This document shows, in pieces, positions 26,528 through 35,826 of a stretch of DNA of 64,000 nucleotides (the stretch's first letter is position 1; the number at the start of each line of letters is the position of its first letter). A model generated the notes under the pieces. The model did no database searches. It saw only the letters and a program-made list of their open reading frames with translations, and was not told the origin of the DNA. The stretch lies in contig JAFLUA010000004.1 of NCBI GenBank assembly GCA_022508985.1, forward strand, positions 1-64,000, given 5' to 3'. This DNA is from Muribaculaceae bacterium (lineage in GTDB: Bacteria; Bacteroidota; Bacteroidia; Bacteroidales; Muribaculaceae). The position numbers and the translations under genes are program-made.

Positions 26528-26552
26528 AAGGAGGGAGCACTGCTCCCTCCTT
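26528..26552 (-). terminator. Terminator of the biotin carboxyltransferase gene
   Basis: An 11-bp perfect stem AAGGAGGGAGC/GCTCCCTCCTT with a 3-nt loop, followed on the minus strand by TTTTTATG, 35 nt after the stop. Confidence 0.9.
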
Positions 26553-26586
26553 GGTATTATTTCGACGAAAAGTCGGATTTGCGTTA

Positions 26587-28446
26587 TTATTCAAATTCGA
26601 TTAGTACGGAGTCGGTGTTGACAACGTCGTTGGCCTTGACGAAAATGCGCTTGATAGTGTGGTCGGCATCGGCTGTAACATCGTTTTCCATCTTCATGGC
26701 TTCGTAAACGAGGAGAAGGTCGCCTTTCTTAACAACGTCGCCTGGGTTTACGTCAACAGAGATTATGCGTCCGCCCATGGGTGCGCGCAGTGTTGGGCCG
26801 GTGATAGGTTCTTGAGAAACAGCTTCTTCAACTTTTTCTTCTACGACAGCAGGCGCACTGGCTTTGTATTCTTCTTCGCGGCGTTTGCGCAAGAAGGTAT
26901 TTGCTACTGTCGGGAGGAGTTCGAGAAGGAGTTCTTCTTCGTGGTTAGCGGCCAAAGTAACGTTTCCAAATTCGGGGATAGTAGGATTAGCAGGTTTTTT
27001 ATAAGAGCTAACGTCGTAAGGTTTCTCAACGGGGCTGCCTGTGATTTTTTCGCGGAAAGCAGGAACGACAGGCACCGGAGTGTGGCCATATTCACCTTTA
27101 ACAAGGCTGATGAATTGGTTGGAAGGATTGGAGTAGTCGGGTTGTCCTTTCTTACGGTCGAGAGCAACACTTACGGCCTGAGAACCAACAATCTGGCTTG
27201 TGGGCGTTACGAGAGGTACGAGGCCTGCATCGCGGCGTACCATTGGGATTAGTCGCATAGCGTCTTCGAGGAGGTCTTCGGCTCCGAGGCTCTTTAGTTG
27301 AGCCACCATGTTAGAGTACATACCGCCGGGTACTTCGGCATTCTTAACGATTTCGTTTGGTTTCGGGAATCCGAAATATTCTTCGATTTTGTGGCAAGCA
27401 TCGAGGAGTGTATCTTCGTCGCCGGCTTTAGCAGCGGCAATAGCTCGGTCGAATTGAGCGTCGACATCGGCAGGCAGCGTGTCTTTCAATGGGTCGAATT
27501 CGCGAGGCATTTTCCCGAGGTCGAATGCTTTGAGCGATTCGCGCGCGCCGCGTAGGCGAGAGCGTATTTCTCCGACAACTTCCATGTTTGCTTCGAGCTC
27601 GATTCCGAGTTTCTTAGTAAAGACATAGACGAGTTCAATTGCGGGAGCGGCCGAGCCACCACCAAACCACCATATATTAGTATCGAGGATGTCGACACCG
27701 TTGATTATGGCCATTAAGCTTGAAGCCAAACCATAACCCGGAGTACAGTGAGTGTGGAAATCGACAGGTACTTTCAGCGCTGCTTTGAGTTTTGAGATAA
27801 TAGATGCGGCACGCGACGGAGTAACGAGGCCTGCCATGTCTTTTAGAGTTATGATTTTAGCGCCGAGGCGTTCCATCTCGAGTGCTTTCTCAACGAAGTA
27901 TTCGTCGGTGAAAATTTTCTTAGGCTCTTCAGGTTTTTTGCCAAATAGTTTGCTGAAGAAACCAGCTTTTTCGGCGGGTTTTTCGTCTTTTGGGTCGACC
28001 GTGTAGCACACAGCGCCGTCGGGTACACCGCCGAGGTTATTGATGAGTCGGATTGATTCTTTAACGTTATCAATGTCGTTGAGGGCGTCGAAAATACGCA
28101 TAACGTTCAGGCCGTTAGCGATAGCTTCTTTGTAGAAACCTTCGAGGACAGAGTCGGGGTAAGGCACATAACCAAAAAGGTTACGACCACGAGAAAGTGC
28201 CGAAAGGAGAGATTTTCCTTTAGTAGCTTTAGATATAATGCGGAGGCGATCCCACGGAGATTCGTCGAGATAGCGCATTACGGAGTCGGGCACAGCACCA
28301 CCCCAAACTTCCATGATATAGAAGCCGGCATTTTCGTAAAAAGGCAGTAATTTGTCTATTTCAGCCTGGCTAAGACGAGTAGCAAACAGCGATTGCTGTC
28401 CATCGCGAAGAGTAAGGTCGCGGATTTTTAGTTTGCGTGATTCCAT
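26587..28446 (-). CDS. Oxaloacetate decarboxylase alpha / pyruvate carboxylase B-type biotin protein
   Basis: The 619-residue protein starts with the carboxyltransferase TIM barrel (LTLRDGQQSLFATR, RIFDALNDI, LKDMAGLVTP, HTHCTPGYGLASS) and ends with a biotinyl domain whose attachment lysine is in VYEAMKMENDV. Between them is an acidic/proline linker. A charged insertion around residues 152-175 (FFSKLFGKKPEEPKK) is unusual. Family members either decarboxylate oxaloacetate as part of a sodium pump or act as the transcarboxylase half of a two-subunit pyruvate carboxylase; no beta/gamma membrane subunit or biotin carboxylase is adjacent, so the reaction direction stays open. Confidence 0.9.
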   Translation of the reverse strand: MESRKLKIRDLTLRDGQQSLFATRLSQAEIDKLLPFYENAGFYIMEVWGGAVPDSVMRYLDESPWDRLRIISKATKGKSLLSALSRGRNLFGYVPYPDSVLEGFYKEAIANGLNVMRIFDALNDIDNVKESIRLINNLGGVPDGAVCYTVDPKDEKPAEKAGFFSKLFGKKPEEPKKIFTDEYFVEKALEMERLGAKIITLKDMAGLVTPSRAASIISKLKAALKVPVDFHTHCTPGYGLASSLMAIINGVDILDTNIWWFGGGSAAPAIELVYVFTKKLGIELEANMEVVGEIRSRLRGARESLKAFDLGKMPREFDPLKDTLPADVDAQFDRAIAAAKAGDEDTLLDACHKIEEYFGFPKPNEIVKNAEVPGGMYSNMVAQLKSLGAEDLLEDAMRLIPMVRRDAGLVPLVTPTSQIVGSQAVSVALDRKKGQPDYSNPSNQFISLVKGEYGHTPVPVVPAFREKITGSPVEKPYDVSSYKKPANPTIPEFGNVTLAANHEEELLLELLPTVANTFLRKRREEEYKASAPAVVEEKVEEAVSQEPITGPTLRAPMGGRIISVDVNPGDVVKKGDLLLVYEAMKMENDVTADADHTIKRIFVKANDVVNTDSVLIEFE

Positions 28447-28495
28447 TTTATGGTTCTGTTTTAATGGATATTCTTTAAGGTTTTTTTATTTTGCG

Positions 28496-28503
28496 CAAAT
28501 ATA
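28496..28503 (-). promoter_or_regulatory. -7 element upstream of the biotin carboxyltransferase gene
   Basis: TATATTTG on the minus strand, 50 nt before the start. No good -33 box is present; a perfect palindrome occupies the upstream side. Confidence 0.5.
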
Positions 28504-28516
28504 TAATATAGTTTTG

Positions 28517-28540
28517 AATTGCGGAAATAATTCCGCAATT
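28517..28540. promoter_or_regulatory. Perfect palindrome between the M18 peptidase and biotin carboxyltransferase genes
   Basis: Arms AATTGCGGAA and TTCCGCAATT around a 4-nt centre ATAA. It covers the position where a -33 box would sit for the downstream gene. There is no T run after it on either strand, so an operator is at least as likely as a terminator. Confidence 0.45.
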
Positions 28541-28570
28541 ATTTACAAAAAACACTTTGACAACAAATTA

Positions 28571-29860
28571 TTATAGCTCATAAAAAGCAGTAAAAGCTTT
28601 AATTGTATTTAAGTGGTCGGAAACAGAGGCAGTCTCGCAGGCTGAATGCATAGCCCATAGCGGTGCGCCCATGTCGACGCCTCTCAGAGGAATCTGCGAA
28701 GTGAGAATGTTGCCGAGAGTAGAACCTCCGGCGACATCGCTGTGGTTTACGAAGTATTGAACGGGGACCTCTGCTTTTTGGCAAATGGCAGCGAAAACGG
28801 CCGCCGAGTCGGCATCGGTCATATATTTGCAGTTAGCGTTTACTTTGATGCACGGCCCGCCACCGAGTACGGGATGGTTTGTCGGGTCGTATTTTTCGGA
28901 GTAGTTAGGGTGCCATCCATGCGCATTGTCGGCCGAAATCATAAAAGAAGAAGCAACGGCCCGCATATATGCTGTTTCATCGCCACCGAGCGCGTATGTT
29001 ATACGCCGCAAGATATGTTGTAAAACGGGCGAAGCCGCGCCTTGCTTAGTTCCGGAGCCGGTTTCTTCGTTATCAAAAACAGCGAGTACGCGAGTGTGCC
29101 GACTCGAAGTTGCTGCAGCGTCGATCAAAGCCGATAGGCCTGCGTGCACCATTGAGAGGTCGTCGAGGCGCCCCGAGCATATCATCTCGTTGTTAATGCC
29201 CGTGACAGTAGCCGGCGAAACGTTGTATAAAGATAAATCGTAGTCTATAATGTCGTCGGCCTTTTCATTGGTATATTCAGCCACGAGGTTGCGGATGAGG
29301 TTGCGGTGAGATTTAGAAGAAAGGGCAATAACCGGTAGCATGTCTTTCTGTTTCGAAAGGTTATTTCCTTCGTTAACGGCGCGGTTGAAATGTATTGCCA
29401 GATGAGGTATTACGAGCAAAGGTTGTTGAATTTTGACCAGTTTGCTAATTGGCCTTAGCGGATTGTCGGAGCGTAGGATAATTCGACCGGCTAAAGAAAG
29501 TGGGCGGTCGAACCATGTGTAAAGAATAGGGCCTCCGTAGACTTCGGTATTCAGTTTTACGATGTTTCCTTCGCAAAGCATTTCGCAGCCGGGTTTTAGA
29601 CGAAAACCGGGCGAATCGCTATGAGCGGCTATCATGTTAAAACCGGCATTAGCAGGAGCATCCGAGCCCACGATGAAAGCAAAAATGGCCGAGCCGTTCG
29701 TTACTACATATCGGCGGTCGCCCTTGGTTAGCGACCATTGGTCGCGCATCTCGAGTTGTGTAAAACCGTTCTTTTCAAGGAGCGTTCGGGTTGACTCGAC
29801 AGCCCAGAAATTAACGGGAGAGTTGTCGAGGAAATTACAGAGGTCGTTTATTTTGTTCAT
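28571..29860 (-). CDS. M18-family aminopeptidase
   Basis: The 429-residue zinc peptidase shows the M18 landmarks FNMIAAHSDSPGFRLKP, FDNEETGSGTKQGA and SADNAHGWHPNYSEKYD, with the C-terminal histidine in NHSDVAGGSTLG. Family members remove N-terminal acidic residues from peptides in the cytoplasm. Its start overlaps the DUF5063 stop by 4 nt; it closes a five-gene operon. Confidence 0.93.
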   Translation of the reverse strand: MNKINDLCNFLDNSPVNFWAVESTRTLLEKNGFTQLEMRDQWSLTKGDRRYVVTNGSAIFAFIVGSDAPANAGFNMIAAHSDSPGFRLKPGCEMLCEGNIVKLNTEVYGGPILYTWFDRPLSLAGRIILRSDNPLRPISKLVKIQQPLLVIPHLAIHFNRAVNEGNNLSKQKDMLPVIALSSKSHRNLIRNLVAEYTNEKADDIIDYDLSLYNVSPATVTGINNEMICSGRLDDLSMVHAGLSALIDAAATSSRHTRVLAVFDNEETGSGTKQGAASPVLQHILRRITYALGGDETAYMRAVASSFMISADNAHGWHPNYSEKYDPTNHPVLGGGPCIKVNANCKYMTDADSAAVFAAICQKAEVPVQYFVNHSDVAGGSTLGNILTSQIPLRGVDMGAPLWAMHSACETASVSDHLNTIKAFTAFYEL

Positions 29861-30393
29861 TCGTTATCGAGGTTAGCGTTAAGGTAAATGAAATTGGCTG
29901 CTTTAAGGGCCGAGCAGATAGTTTCGGATAGATATTCCGAGAAACGGAATTTGAGGTCGGCAAGCACATCGGGAATCATGTCTTCGACGGCTTGACCTAC
30001 TGTTGCGGCATAGTCGGCTAAGTCTTGATATAAGTCGGCTAATTTCTCGGCTAAAGAAACGGCCACGGGAGAGTCGGAGTATCGCATGTCGTCGACCATA
30101 GTATCGAGGTACATATCGTTTTCGCCGAGCGTAGCCTCAATAGCCAAACGAGCCTCGTTGTATTGGTCTTCGGTTAAAGTGTCGTATATCGCCATTGTCT
30201 CTTCTACAATGGCGTCGGGACCGTCTCCGTAAGGGTCAATGTCGGCGATAGTAATGTAAATACGCGGCAAATAACGCAAAATATCGCGCAAGAATAGTTT
30301 CGTAGAAGTATTCCGGCAATTAGCTATCACTTTGCAGTATTCTACAGAAAGGGCAGCCAAGCTGATAGCGGCAGGAGAAATCGATTCGTTCAT
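29857..30393 (-). CDS. DUF5063 family protein
   Basis: The 178-residue acidic protein is almost entirely helical with no signal or membrane segment. The pattern SVEYCKVIANC followed by FLRDILRYLPRIYI and the tail FRFSEYLSETICSALKAANF matches what I recall of DUF5063 in Bacteroidales, where it sits next to NAD or nucleotide genes. Function is unknown. It overlaps both neighbours, nadD and the M18 gene, by 4 nt, so it is tightly coupled to both. Confidence 0.7.
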   Translation of the reverse strand: MNESISPAAISLAALSVEYCKVIANCRNTSTKLFLRDILRYLPRIYITIADIDPYGDGPDAIVEETMAIYDTLTEDQYNEARLAIEATLGENDMYLDTMVDDMRYSDSPVAVSLAEKLADLYQDLADYAATVGQAVEDMIPDVLADLKFRFSEYLSETICSALKAANFIYLNANLDNE

Positions 30394-30977
30394 TTCTTGA
30401 GGACAGAGCTATAAAGGTGATTTTCGGATATGTATTTATAGACGCCGTTTGGCAAAAAATAGCTCATATTCTTACCTTTAGCGATGGCGTTACGAATAAA
30501 AGTAGAAGAGATGTGCACCATAGGCGCGTCGACGAGTTCCATCCCGGCTGTGTCGTCGCGCATTACCGGATATCCCGGGCGGGGATACACCAAAACGCCA
30601 TAATCGTCGAGTATGCGTTGTGCTTCTTTCCATTGGTCGAAAATCCTCCAGTTGTCGCTGCCTATGATTAGTTTGAAGCGATTGTCGGGATATCGATCGG
30701 CGAGAAGGTCGAGCGTATTTATGGTGTAAGAAGGTCTTGGCATCGATAATTCGATATCGCAGATGTCGATATCGTCAGCCCCTTTAGCCGCAATAGAAAG
30801 CATGGACAGGCGCTTCATGTCGGGCAACAACTCGCCGGGGTCTTTGAGGGGGTTTCGCGGCGAAAGCAAGAGCCAAACCTTGTCGACATAAGACCATTGA
30901 ACCAGATATGAAGCGAGCATCATGTGGCCTATATGCACAGGGTTGAACGAACCACCGAGTAAACCTATCGTCTCCAT
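30390..30977 (-). CDS. nadD: Nicotinate-nucleotide adenylyltransferase
   Basis: The 195-residue protein has the nucleotidyltransferase start GLLGGSFNPVHIGHMMLASY with the HxGH motif, SPRNPLKD, IIGSDNW and the C-terminal ISSTFIRNAIAKG. It adenylates nicotinate mononucleotide in NAD synthesis. It is 5 nt downstream of gmk and overlaps DUF5063. Confidence 0.95.
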   Translation of the reverse strand: METIGLLGGSFNPVHIGHMMLASYLVQWSYVDKVWLLLSPRNPLKDPGELLPDMKRLSMLSIAAKGADDIDICDIELSMPRPSYTINTLDLLADRYPDNRFKLIIGSDNWRIFDQWKEAQRILDDYGVLVYPRPGYPVMRDDTAGMELVDAPMVHISSTFIRNAIAKGKNMSYFLPNGVYKYISENHLYSSVLKK

Positions 30978-30982
30978 TGTCG

Positions 30983-31564
30983 TTATTTGTTGATAAATTC
31001 CAGCATGGCGCTGCGAGTGTCGTTAATAGCCTTGTCGAGATTGTCGTTCACTATAATTTTGTCAAACTCTGGCGCTCTTGAAATCTCGTATTTAGCGCGA
31101 CTTATGCGCACATCAATCACGTCGGCAGCTTCAGTGCCACGATTTTCGAGTCTTTGTCGCAGGGCATCGATGCTTGGGGGATTTATAAATATAGTTAGAG
31201 CTTGTTTGCCGTAAATATTTTTTACGCCGAGCGCGCCATTAACGTCGATGTCGAGGATAATGTTCAGGCCATTATCGGTGATACGCTCTATTTCGCTACG
31301 CAAGGTGCCGTAGAAACGACCGGGATACACTTCTTCGTATTCGACGAAAAGGTTGTCGGCGATAGCTTTACGGAAAGCCTCTTCGCTCATGAAGTAGTAG
31401 TTAACGCCCTCTTTTTCGCCCTCGCGTGGCAGGCGAGTAGTAGCAGAGACGGCAAAGCCAAGATTTAGGTTACAATTCTTGTCGTTGAGCAAAGCATTAA
31501 TTATAGTAGATTTGCCGCAACCAGAAGGGGCCGCCACCACTATTATTTTGCCTTTATTATCCAT
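30983..31564 (-). CDS. gmk: Guanylate kinase
   Basis: The 193-residue protein has the P-loop AAPSGCGKSTII, the GMP-binding SATTRLPREGEKEGVNYYF and EYEEVYPGRFYGT. It phosphorylates GMP to GDP with ATP. It lies 11 nt after the DUF4301 stop and 5 nt before nadD, in a five-gene operon. Confidence 0.96.
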   Translation of the reverse strand: MDNKGKIIVVAAPSGCGKSTIINALLNDKNCNLNLGFAVSATTRLPREGEKEGVNYYFMSEEAFRKAIADNLFVEYEEVYPGRFYGTLRSEIERITDNGLNIILDIDVNGALGVKNIYGKQALTIFINPPSIDALRQRLENRGTEAADVIDVRISRAKYEISRAPEFDKIIVNDNLDKAINDTRSAMLEFINK

Positions 31565-31575
31565 ACGTGTTGGTG

Positions 31576-33114
31576 TTATTGATGGGCTTTACGAAGAAGG
31601 TCGTTAACTGTTTTCACCGGGTTAAAAGTCGCCGCCGGCACTTCGACAAAAACAGTGTTCCAATTGCTCATCGCCCCGTTCCAGAGTCCTGGGAGCTCGA
31701 GAGCACGAAGATCGCGCCCACCGGCGGATTTTTCGGATATAAAACCTGTAGCGTGGTCGACATAGTCGGGAAGGTTAAACCGGCTACCGTCCGGTCGTTT
31801 GAGGAAACAAACGAGGTCGACGGGATTGAAGTAGGCAGCCGATTTCATCATTTCGATGTTTTCGGGCTTAGAGACATCAATCTGCGTAGATTCAAGAATC
31901 TGAGGAGCGATAGAGTTACAATCCGACGACATGGCATTGTATGGACCGCCACCCGGTTCTCCCTCATTGCGAACCATGCCGCAAACTCTGAGCGGACGAT
32001 TAAGGGCATCTTTCAGCGCTGCAAGACGTTTTTCAAATGGGACGTCGGTCGATTGGTCTTTAGAGAAGTAAGAGAGGCAGTTTTGGCAGAATCTAATACC
32101 TTCGGCCACAATTTCTTCGGTTGGGTTTTCGAGCTTTTCTAAGATGTCAACGATTGAATCGTGAATCTCAATGAGTAGGCCGCCTATGATTTTTTTGTAT
32201 TCGATAGTAGAAGCTCGATGCTTATCGGCAACGACGTTGTCGATGTTTTTAATGAAGACGACAGAAGCGTCAATGTCGTTAAGATTTTCAATTAGAGCGC
32301 CATGACCACCAGGTCGGAAAACGAGATTGCCGTTGTCGTCACGGAAAAGTTGATTATCGGGAGTGACGGCAATAGTATCGGTCGACGGTTTTTGCTCGGA
32401 TAACGATACTTCATATTTTACGCCAAACAATTTTTCCATAGCCGGCACCGCATGTTTCAGTTTTTCTTTGAAAAGGAGGCGGTGATTAGACGAAACGGTG
32501 AAGTGTAAACGCACCTTTCCGTCATTGGAAGTGGCAGTCTGCGCTCCTTCGGCGAGTTGTTCTTCGAGTGCCGTTCTAACCGATCCATCGTCGTAGCGGT
32601 GGAATGACAGCAGGGCTTTAGGCAATTGACCGTAGTTTAGCCCATCGGGCAATATAATGGCACCAACCAGGTCTTTATATCGTTTATCGACAATAAGTTT
32701 TTCTATAGTAGTGTCGTTGCCATACATTTGTTTTACGGCGAGCTGAAGTTCGCCATAAAAGGCAAAATCGGAGATATTGTTGATTAGTTGCTCAACGGGG
32801 CTACCAATAGCCGGGTAGTCGTCGTTTCCGTTGACAAAAGCAAACAATGCTTTGAACATACGCGATGCCGCGCCCGAAGCGGGGACGAACTTTAGCACGT
32901 CGCCACCATCATTGAGGAATGAGTTCCATCGCTCCAAGGCTAAATCGATAGAGGCTTTGTCTAAAACTAAAAGCCCATGCTCGGGAGAAGATGGAGATTC
33001 GATACGAAGATAGGGGAAGCCGGAGCGAAAACGCTCAAGCTGTTTGTTGACGATATCGGGAGTAAGGCCCTGCGAACGCAGTTGCTCAAGGTCGGCTGGA
33101 GTAAACGTAGTCAT
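31576..33114 (-). CDS. DUF4301 family protein
   Basis: The 512-residue cytoplasmic protein carries VPASGAASRMFKALFAF near residue 100, VFRPGGHGALIENLNDIDAS in the middle and CGMVRNEGEPGGGPYNAM later, all of which I associate with the DUF4301 family of Bacteroidetes. The glycine-rich RPGGHGAL and the SGAASRMF segment suggest a nucleotidyltransferase-like phosphate-binding fold, but no activity is established. It is the first gene of the operon with gmk, nadD, DUF5063 and the M18 peptidase. Confidence 0.85.
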   Translation of the reverse strand: MTTFTPADLEQLRSQGLTPDIVNKQLERFRSGFPYLRIESPSSPEHGLLVLDKASIDLALERWNSFLNDGGDVLKFVPASGAASRMFKALFAFVNGNDDYPAIGSPVEQLINNISDFAFYGELQLAVKQMYGNDTTIEKLIVDKRYKDLVGAIILPDGLNYGQLPKALLSFHRYDDGSVRTALEEQLAEGAQTATSNDGKVRLHFTVSSNHRLLFKEKLKHAVPAMEKLFGVKYEVSLSEQKPSTDTIAVTPDNQLFRDDNGNLVFRPGGHGALIENLNDIDASVVFIKNIDNVVADKHRASTIEYKKIIGGLLIEIHDSIVDILEKLENPTEEIVAEGIRFCQNCLSYFSKDQSTDVPFEKRLAALKDALNRPLRVCGMVRNEGEPGGGPYNAMSSDCNSIAPQILESTQIDVSKPENIEMMKSAAYFNPVDLVCFLKRPDGSRFNLPDYVDHATGFISEKSAGGRDLRALELPGLWNGAMSNWNTVFVEVPAATFNPVKTVNDLLRKAHQ

Positions 33115-33141
33115 TGCTATTATTTTGTAATTTTACATGCC

Positions 33142-33173
33142 CAAAAATACAATAATTTTGTTGTTTTGGCAAA
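33142..33173 (-). promoter_or_regulatory. Promoter of the DUF4301-gmk-nadD-DUF5063-M18 operon
   Basis: Minus strand TTTG (33170-33173), 20 nt, TATTTTTG (33142-33149), 28 nt upstream of the DUF4301 start. Confidence 0.65.
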
Positions 33174-33329
33174 AAATAATTGAAGGAATCTATCGAAGAA
33201 ATCGTCGTTGTAAGAGAAATTGGAAAGAAATAGGAATAATTCGTGGGAACAGGCGATGAAAGAGGTATGGAAAAGCCCATGATGAGCGATGGAAGAGTGA
33301 TGGAAGAGGAATGGAAGTGAAGATAGTGT

Positions 33330-33361
33330 TTTGGTCGTTCGGTCTTTTTTTATTATGTTTG
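33330..33361 (+). promoter_or_regulatory. Promoter of the glycosyltransferase gene
   Basis: TTTG (33330-33333), 20 nt, TATGTTTG (33354-33361), 16 nt before the ATG. Confidence 0.7.
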
Positions 33362-33377
33362 CAGAAAACAATAGGCT

Positions 33378-34430
33378 ATGCAAGTAAAACTTAAAATACT
33401 GCACTGCGTATATTCGATGACAATAGGCGGCCTTGAAACAATGCTCGTTGATATAGTTAATGGTCAAGTTGCCGCCGGGCATGATGTGAGTGTATTGATT
33501 ATCAATGATATAATTGATGATGCGCTTGTGGCAAAAATTAATCCGTGCGTGAAAATAATAGCGATGCGTCGTCGACAAGGAGATCGGCCGCTATTACTCA
33601 TGGCCAAGCTTAACCTTATGATCTTGCGACAAGGTTACGATATAGTGCATATTCACAATCATAAGTTGTGTCGACTGATTCAAGTTAGGCGCAATCGACT
33701 TTTATTTACGGTTCACGACATTGATACCCCGATGCATTACGCTTCAAGGACAAATATGGCAGCGATAACCGATGCAGTGCGTGAAGATGTGAAGCGGCGC
33801 GTGCCAAACGCAAAAATCAGGACTGTTTTTAATGGAATACGTACGACCGATATCGCGCGCAGGGAGCCTGTTACTCCTACCGTGATGCGCATAGTGCAGG
33901 TAGCACGTTTAGACTATAAGAAAAAGGGACAGGATGTTCTCATAAAGGCCGTCGGGACCCTTGCTCGCAGCGGTTATGACAAAGTCGAGGTGAGTTTTAT
34001 AGGCGGCGGTAACGATATCGACTACCTGAAAAATATGGCGCAAGAAGAGGGTGTTGCAGATAGAATACACTTTGAGGGCGAGCGCGATAGGGATTATGTG
34101 TATGGGCATCTTAAAGATTTTGATGTGATGTGCCATCCCTCTCGTTATGAAGGGTTTGGCCTCACTATAGCCGAAGGGATGGCCGCCGGATTACCACTCG
34201 TTGTAAGTGAGGGCGATGGACCTTATGAGGTGGCTGATTCGGGTCGCTTGTGTATAGGAGTACCCAGCGGCGATGTAGCGGCATTAGCCACGGCTATCAT
34301 GACCTTAAAAAACGATTGGGATAAAGCAGAAAATAGGGCCACCGAAGCTACCGGATATGTCAAGCGCTTTGATATATGCCACACCGTGGAGGCATACGAG
34401 AGATATTATCGCGACTTGATAAGAAAATAA
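33378..34430 (+). CDS. Glycosyltransferase, GT4-type
   Basis: The 350-residue protein has the GT-B architecture: an N-terminal domain starting ILHCVYSMTIGGLETMLVDI and a C-terminal nucleotide-sugar domain with VQVARLDYKKKGQDVLIKA, HFEGERDRDYVY, and CHPSRYEGFGLTIAEGMAAG containing the family EX7E-like acidic motif. It transfers a sugar from a nucleotide donor to an envelope polysaccharide or glycolipid; substrate unknown. It stands alone and is convergent with radA at 12 nt distance. Confidence 0.9.
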   Translation: MQVKLKILHCVYSMTIGGLETMLVDIVNGQVAAGHDVSVLIINDIIDDALVAKINPCVKIIAMRRRQGDRPLLLMAKLNLMILRQGYDIVHIHNHKLCRLIQVRRNRLLFTVHDIDTPMHYASRTNMAAITDAVREDVKRRVPNAKIRTVFNGIRTTDIARREPVTPTVMRIVQVARLDYKKKGQDVLIKAVGTLARSGYDKVEVSFIGGGNDIDYLKNMAQEEGVADRIHFEGERDRDYVYGHLKDFDVMCHPSRYEGFGLTIAEGMAAGLPLVVSEGDGPYEVADSGRLCIGVPSGDVAALATAIMTLKNDWDKAENRATEATGYVKRFDICHTVEAYERYYRDLIRK

Positions 34431-34442
34431 CCGATTATTTTG

Positions 34443-35813
34443 TTAGCCGAAGAGCTCGCGGAAAGCATCCGCGACCTTAGCGACCTCATGTAGCCTAATA
34501 GACAAAGCCGAAGTATCGAAACCTTTGATGTTTCCGGCTGGGATGATGATGTCGGTCATACCCAATTTTTCAGCTTCGGTAATGCGCTGCTCAATGCGCG
34601 TTACGGGGCGTATTTCGCCGGAGAGCCCTACTTCGCCAGTCATACACCAACCGCGGGGGATAGGGATGTCGACATTGCTTGATAGGATAGCCGAAATAAC
34701 GCCGAGGTCGAGCGCCGGGTCGTTTACTTTGAGGCCTCCGGCAATATTTAGGAAGACGTCTTTTGCGCCGAGCTTGAAGCCCACACGTTTTTCGAGAACA
34801 GCAAGTAACATATTCATTCGTTTAGCGTCAAAACCGGTGACGGAGCGCTGAGGTGTGCCATAAGCAGCGGTGCTGACCAAAGCCTGGACCTCGATTAAGA
34901 AAGGCCGAATACCTTCGACGGTAACTCCGGTGGCGACGCCCGAAAGATCTTCATCGTGATGCGAAAGCAGCATTTCGGAAGGATTTGAGACTTCGCGTAG
35001 GCCACGCCGCCCCATTTCATAAATGCCAATTTCGGAAGTGCTCCCAAAACGATTTTTGATAGCTCTTAGCAAACGATACATATATTGGCTGTCGCCTTCG
35101 AATTGCAACACCGCGTCGACGATGTGCTCAAGAACTTTAGGCCCGGCGATAGAGCCCTCTTTGTTGATGTGTCCTATAAGCAAAACGGGCACGCCGCTTT
35201 CTTTGGCGTATTTAAGAAGAGAAGCAGCGCATTCTCTGACCTGGCTCACACTACCGGCAGAGGAATCGAGGGTGTCGGTTGCAATAGTCTGAATAGAGTC
35301 GACCACCAGGATGTCGGGTTGCACGTCTTCGATATGGTTGAAAATATTTTCGAGCGAAGTTTCACATACGATAAAAAGATTGTCGCTGCCGCGCCCGATA
35401 CGGTCGGCACGTAATTTCAATTGCGAAGCACTCTCTTCGCCTGAAACATATAGTATGCGCAAGGTGTGAATTGCCAACAGGCTCTGTAGCACCAGAGTTG
35501 ATTTGCCGATACCCGGCTCTCCGCCAATAAGCACGATAGAACCTTTTACGAGCCCTCCACCGAGGACACGGTTTAGCTCCTGCCCCGGCATACGATATCG
35601 CGGTTCGTCGACAGCTTCAATTTGGTTGACGGGCTTTGGTGTAGCCAAGCTCCTCGCCGACAATGGTAAGGCAGACGAAGCCGATGACGTGCTAACTTTT
35701 TCTTCAACCATAGTGTTCCACTCCCCACAGGCAGGACATCGTCCCGTCCATTTTGGCGAGTCGGCCCCGCAGGAGGTGCAGAACCACATTGTTTTTTGTT
35801 TCGCTTTAGCCAT
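34443..35813 (-). CDS. radA: DNA repair protein RadA
   Basis: The 456-residue protein has the N-terminal C4 zinc finger (FCTSCGADSPKWTGRCPAC), the RecA-like core with Walker A GGEPGIGKST, the RadA signature KNRFGST, and a C-terminal Lon-protease-like domain (NIAGGLKVNDPALDLGVISA). It acts in branch migration and recombination intermediates. It is the last gene of an operon with an outer-membrane barrel (13-nt gap) and a LysM protein. Confidence 0.96.
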   Translation of the reverse strand: MAKAKQKTMWFCTSCGADSPKWTGRCPACGEWNTMVEEKVSTSSASSALPLSARSLATPKPVNQIEAVDEPRYRMPGQELNRVLGGGLVKGSIVLIGGEPGIGKSTLVLQSLLAIHTLRILYVSGEESASQLKLRADRIGRGSDNLFIVCETSLENIFNHIEDVQPDILVVDSIQTIATDTLDSSAGSVSQVRECAASLLKYAKESGVPVLLIGHINKEGSIAGPKVLEHIVDAVLQFEGDSQYMYRLLRAIKNRFGSTSEIGIYEMGRRGLREVSNPSEMLLSHHDEDLSGVATGVTVEGIRPFLIEVQALVSTAAYGTPQRSVTGFDAKRMNMLLAVLEKRVGFKLGAKDVFLNIAGGLKVNDPALDLGVISAILSSNVDIPIPRGWCMTGEVGLSGEIRPVTRIEQRITEAEKLGMTDIIIPAGNIKGFDTSALSIRLHEVAKVADAFRELFG

Positions 35814-35826
35814 ATCGAGGAGGATG

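Noticed and set aside
26298-26594. 98-codon minus ORF in the palindrome-rich stretch
   Set aside because: It crosses the terminator and the stop of the biotin carboxyltransferase gene and is made of the palindromic repeats.
33255-33320. GATGGAAGAG-like short direct repeats upstream of the glycosyltransferase gene
   Set aside because: They are imperfect and low in complexity; I see no array structure or function.
33120-33578. Minus-strand ORF of 152 codons opposite the glycosyltransferase start
   Set aside because: It overlaps two good promoters and the start of a clear gene, and has no domain features.
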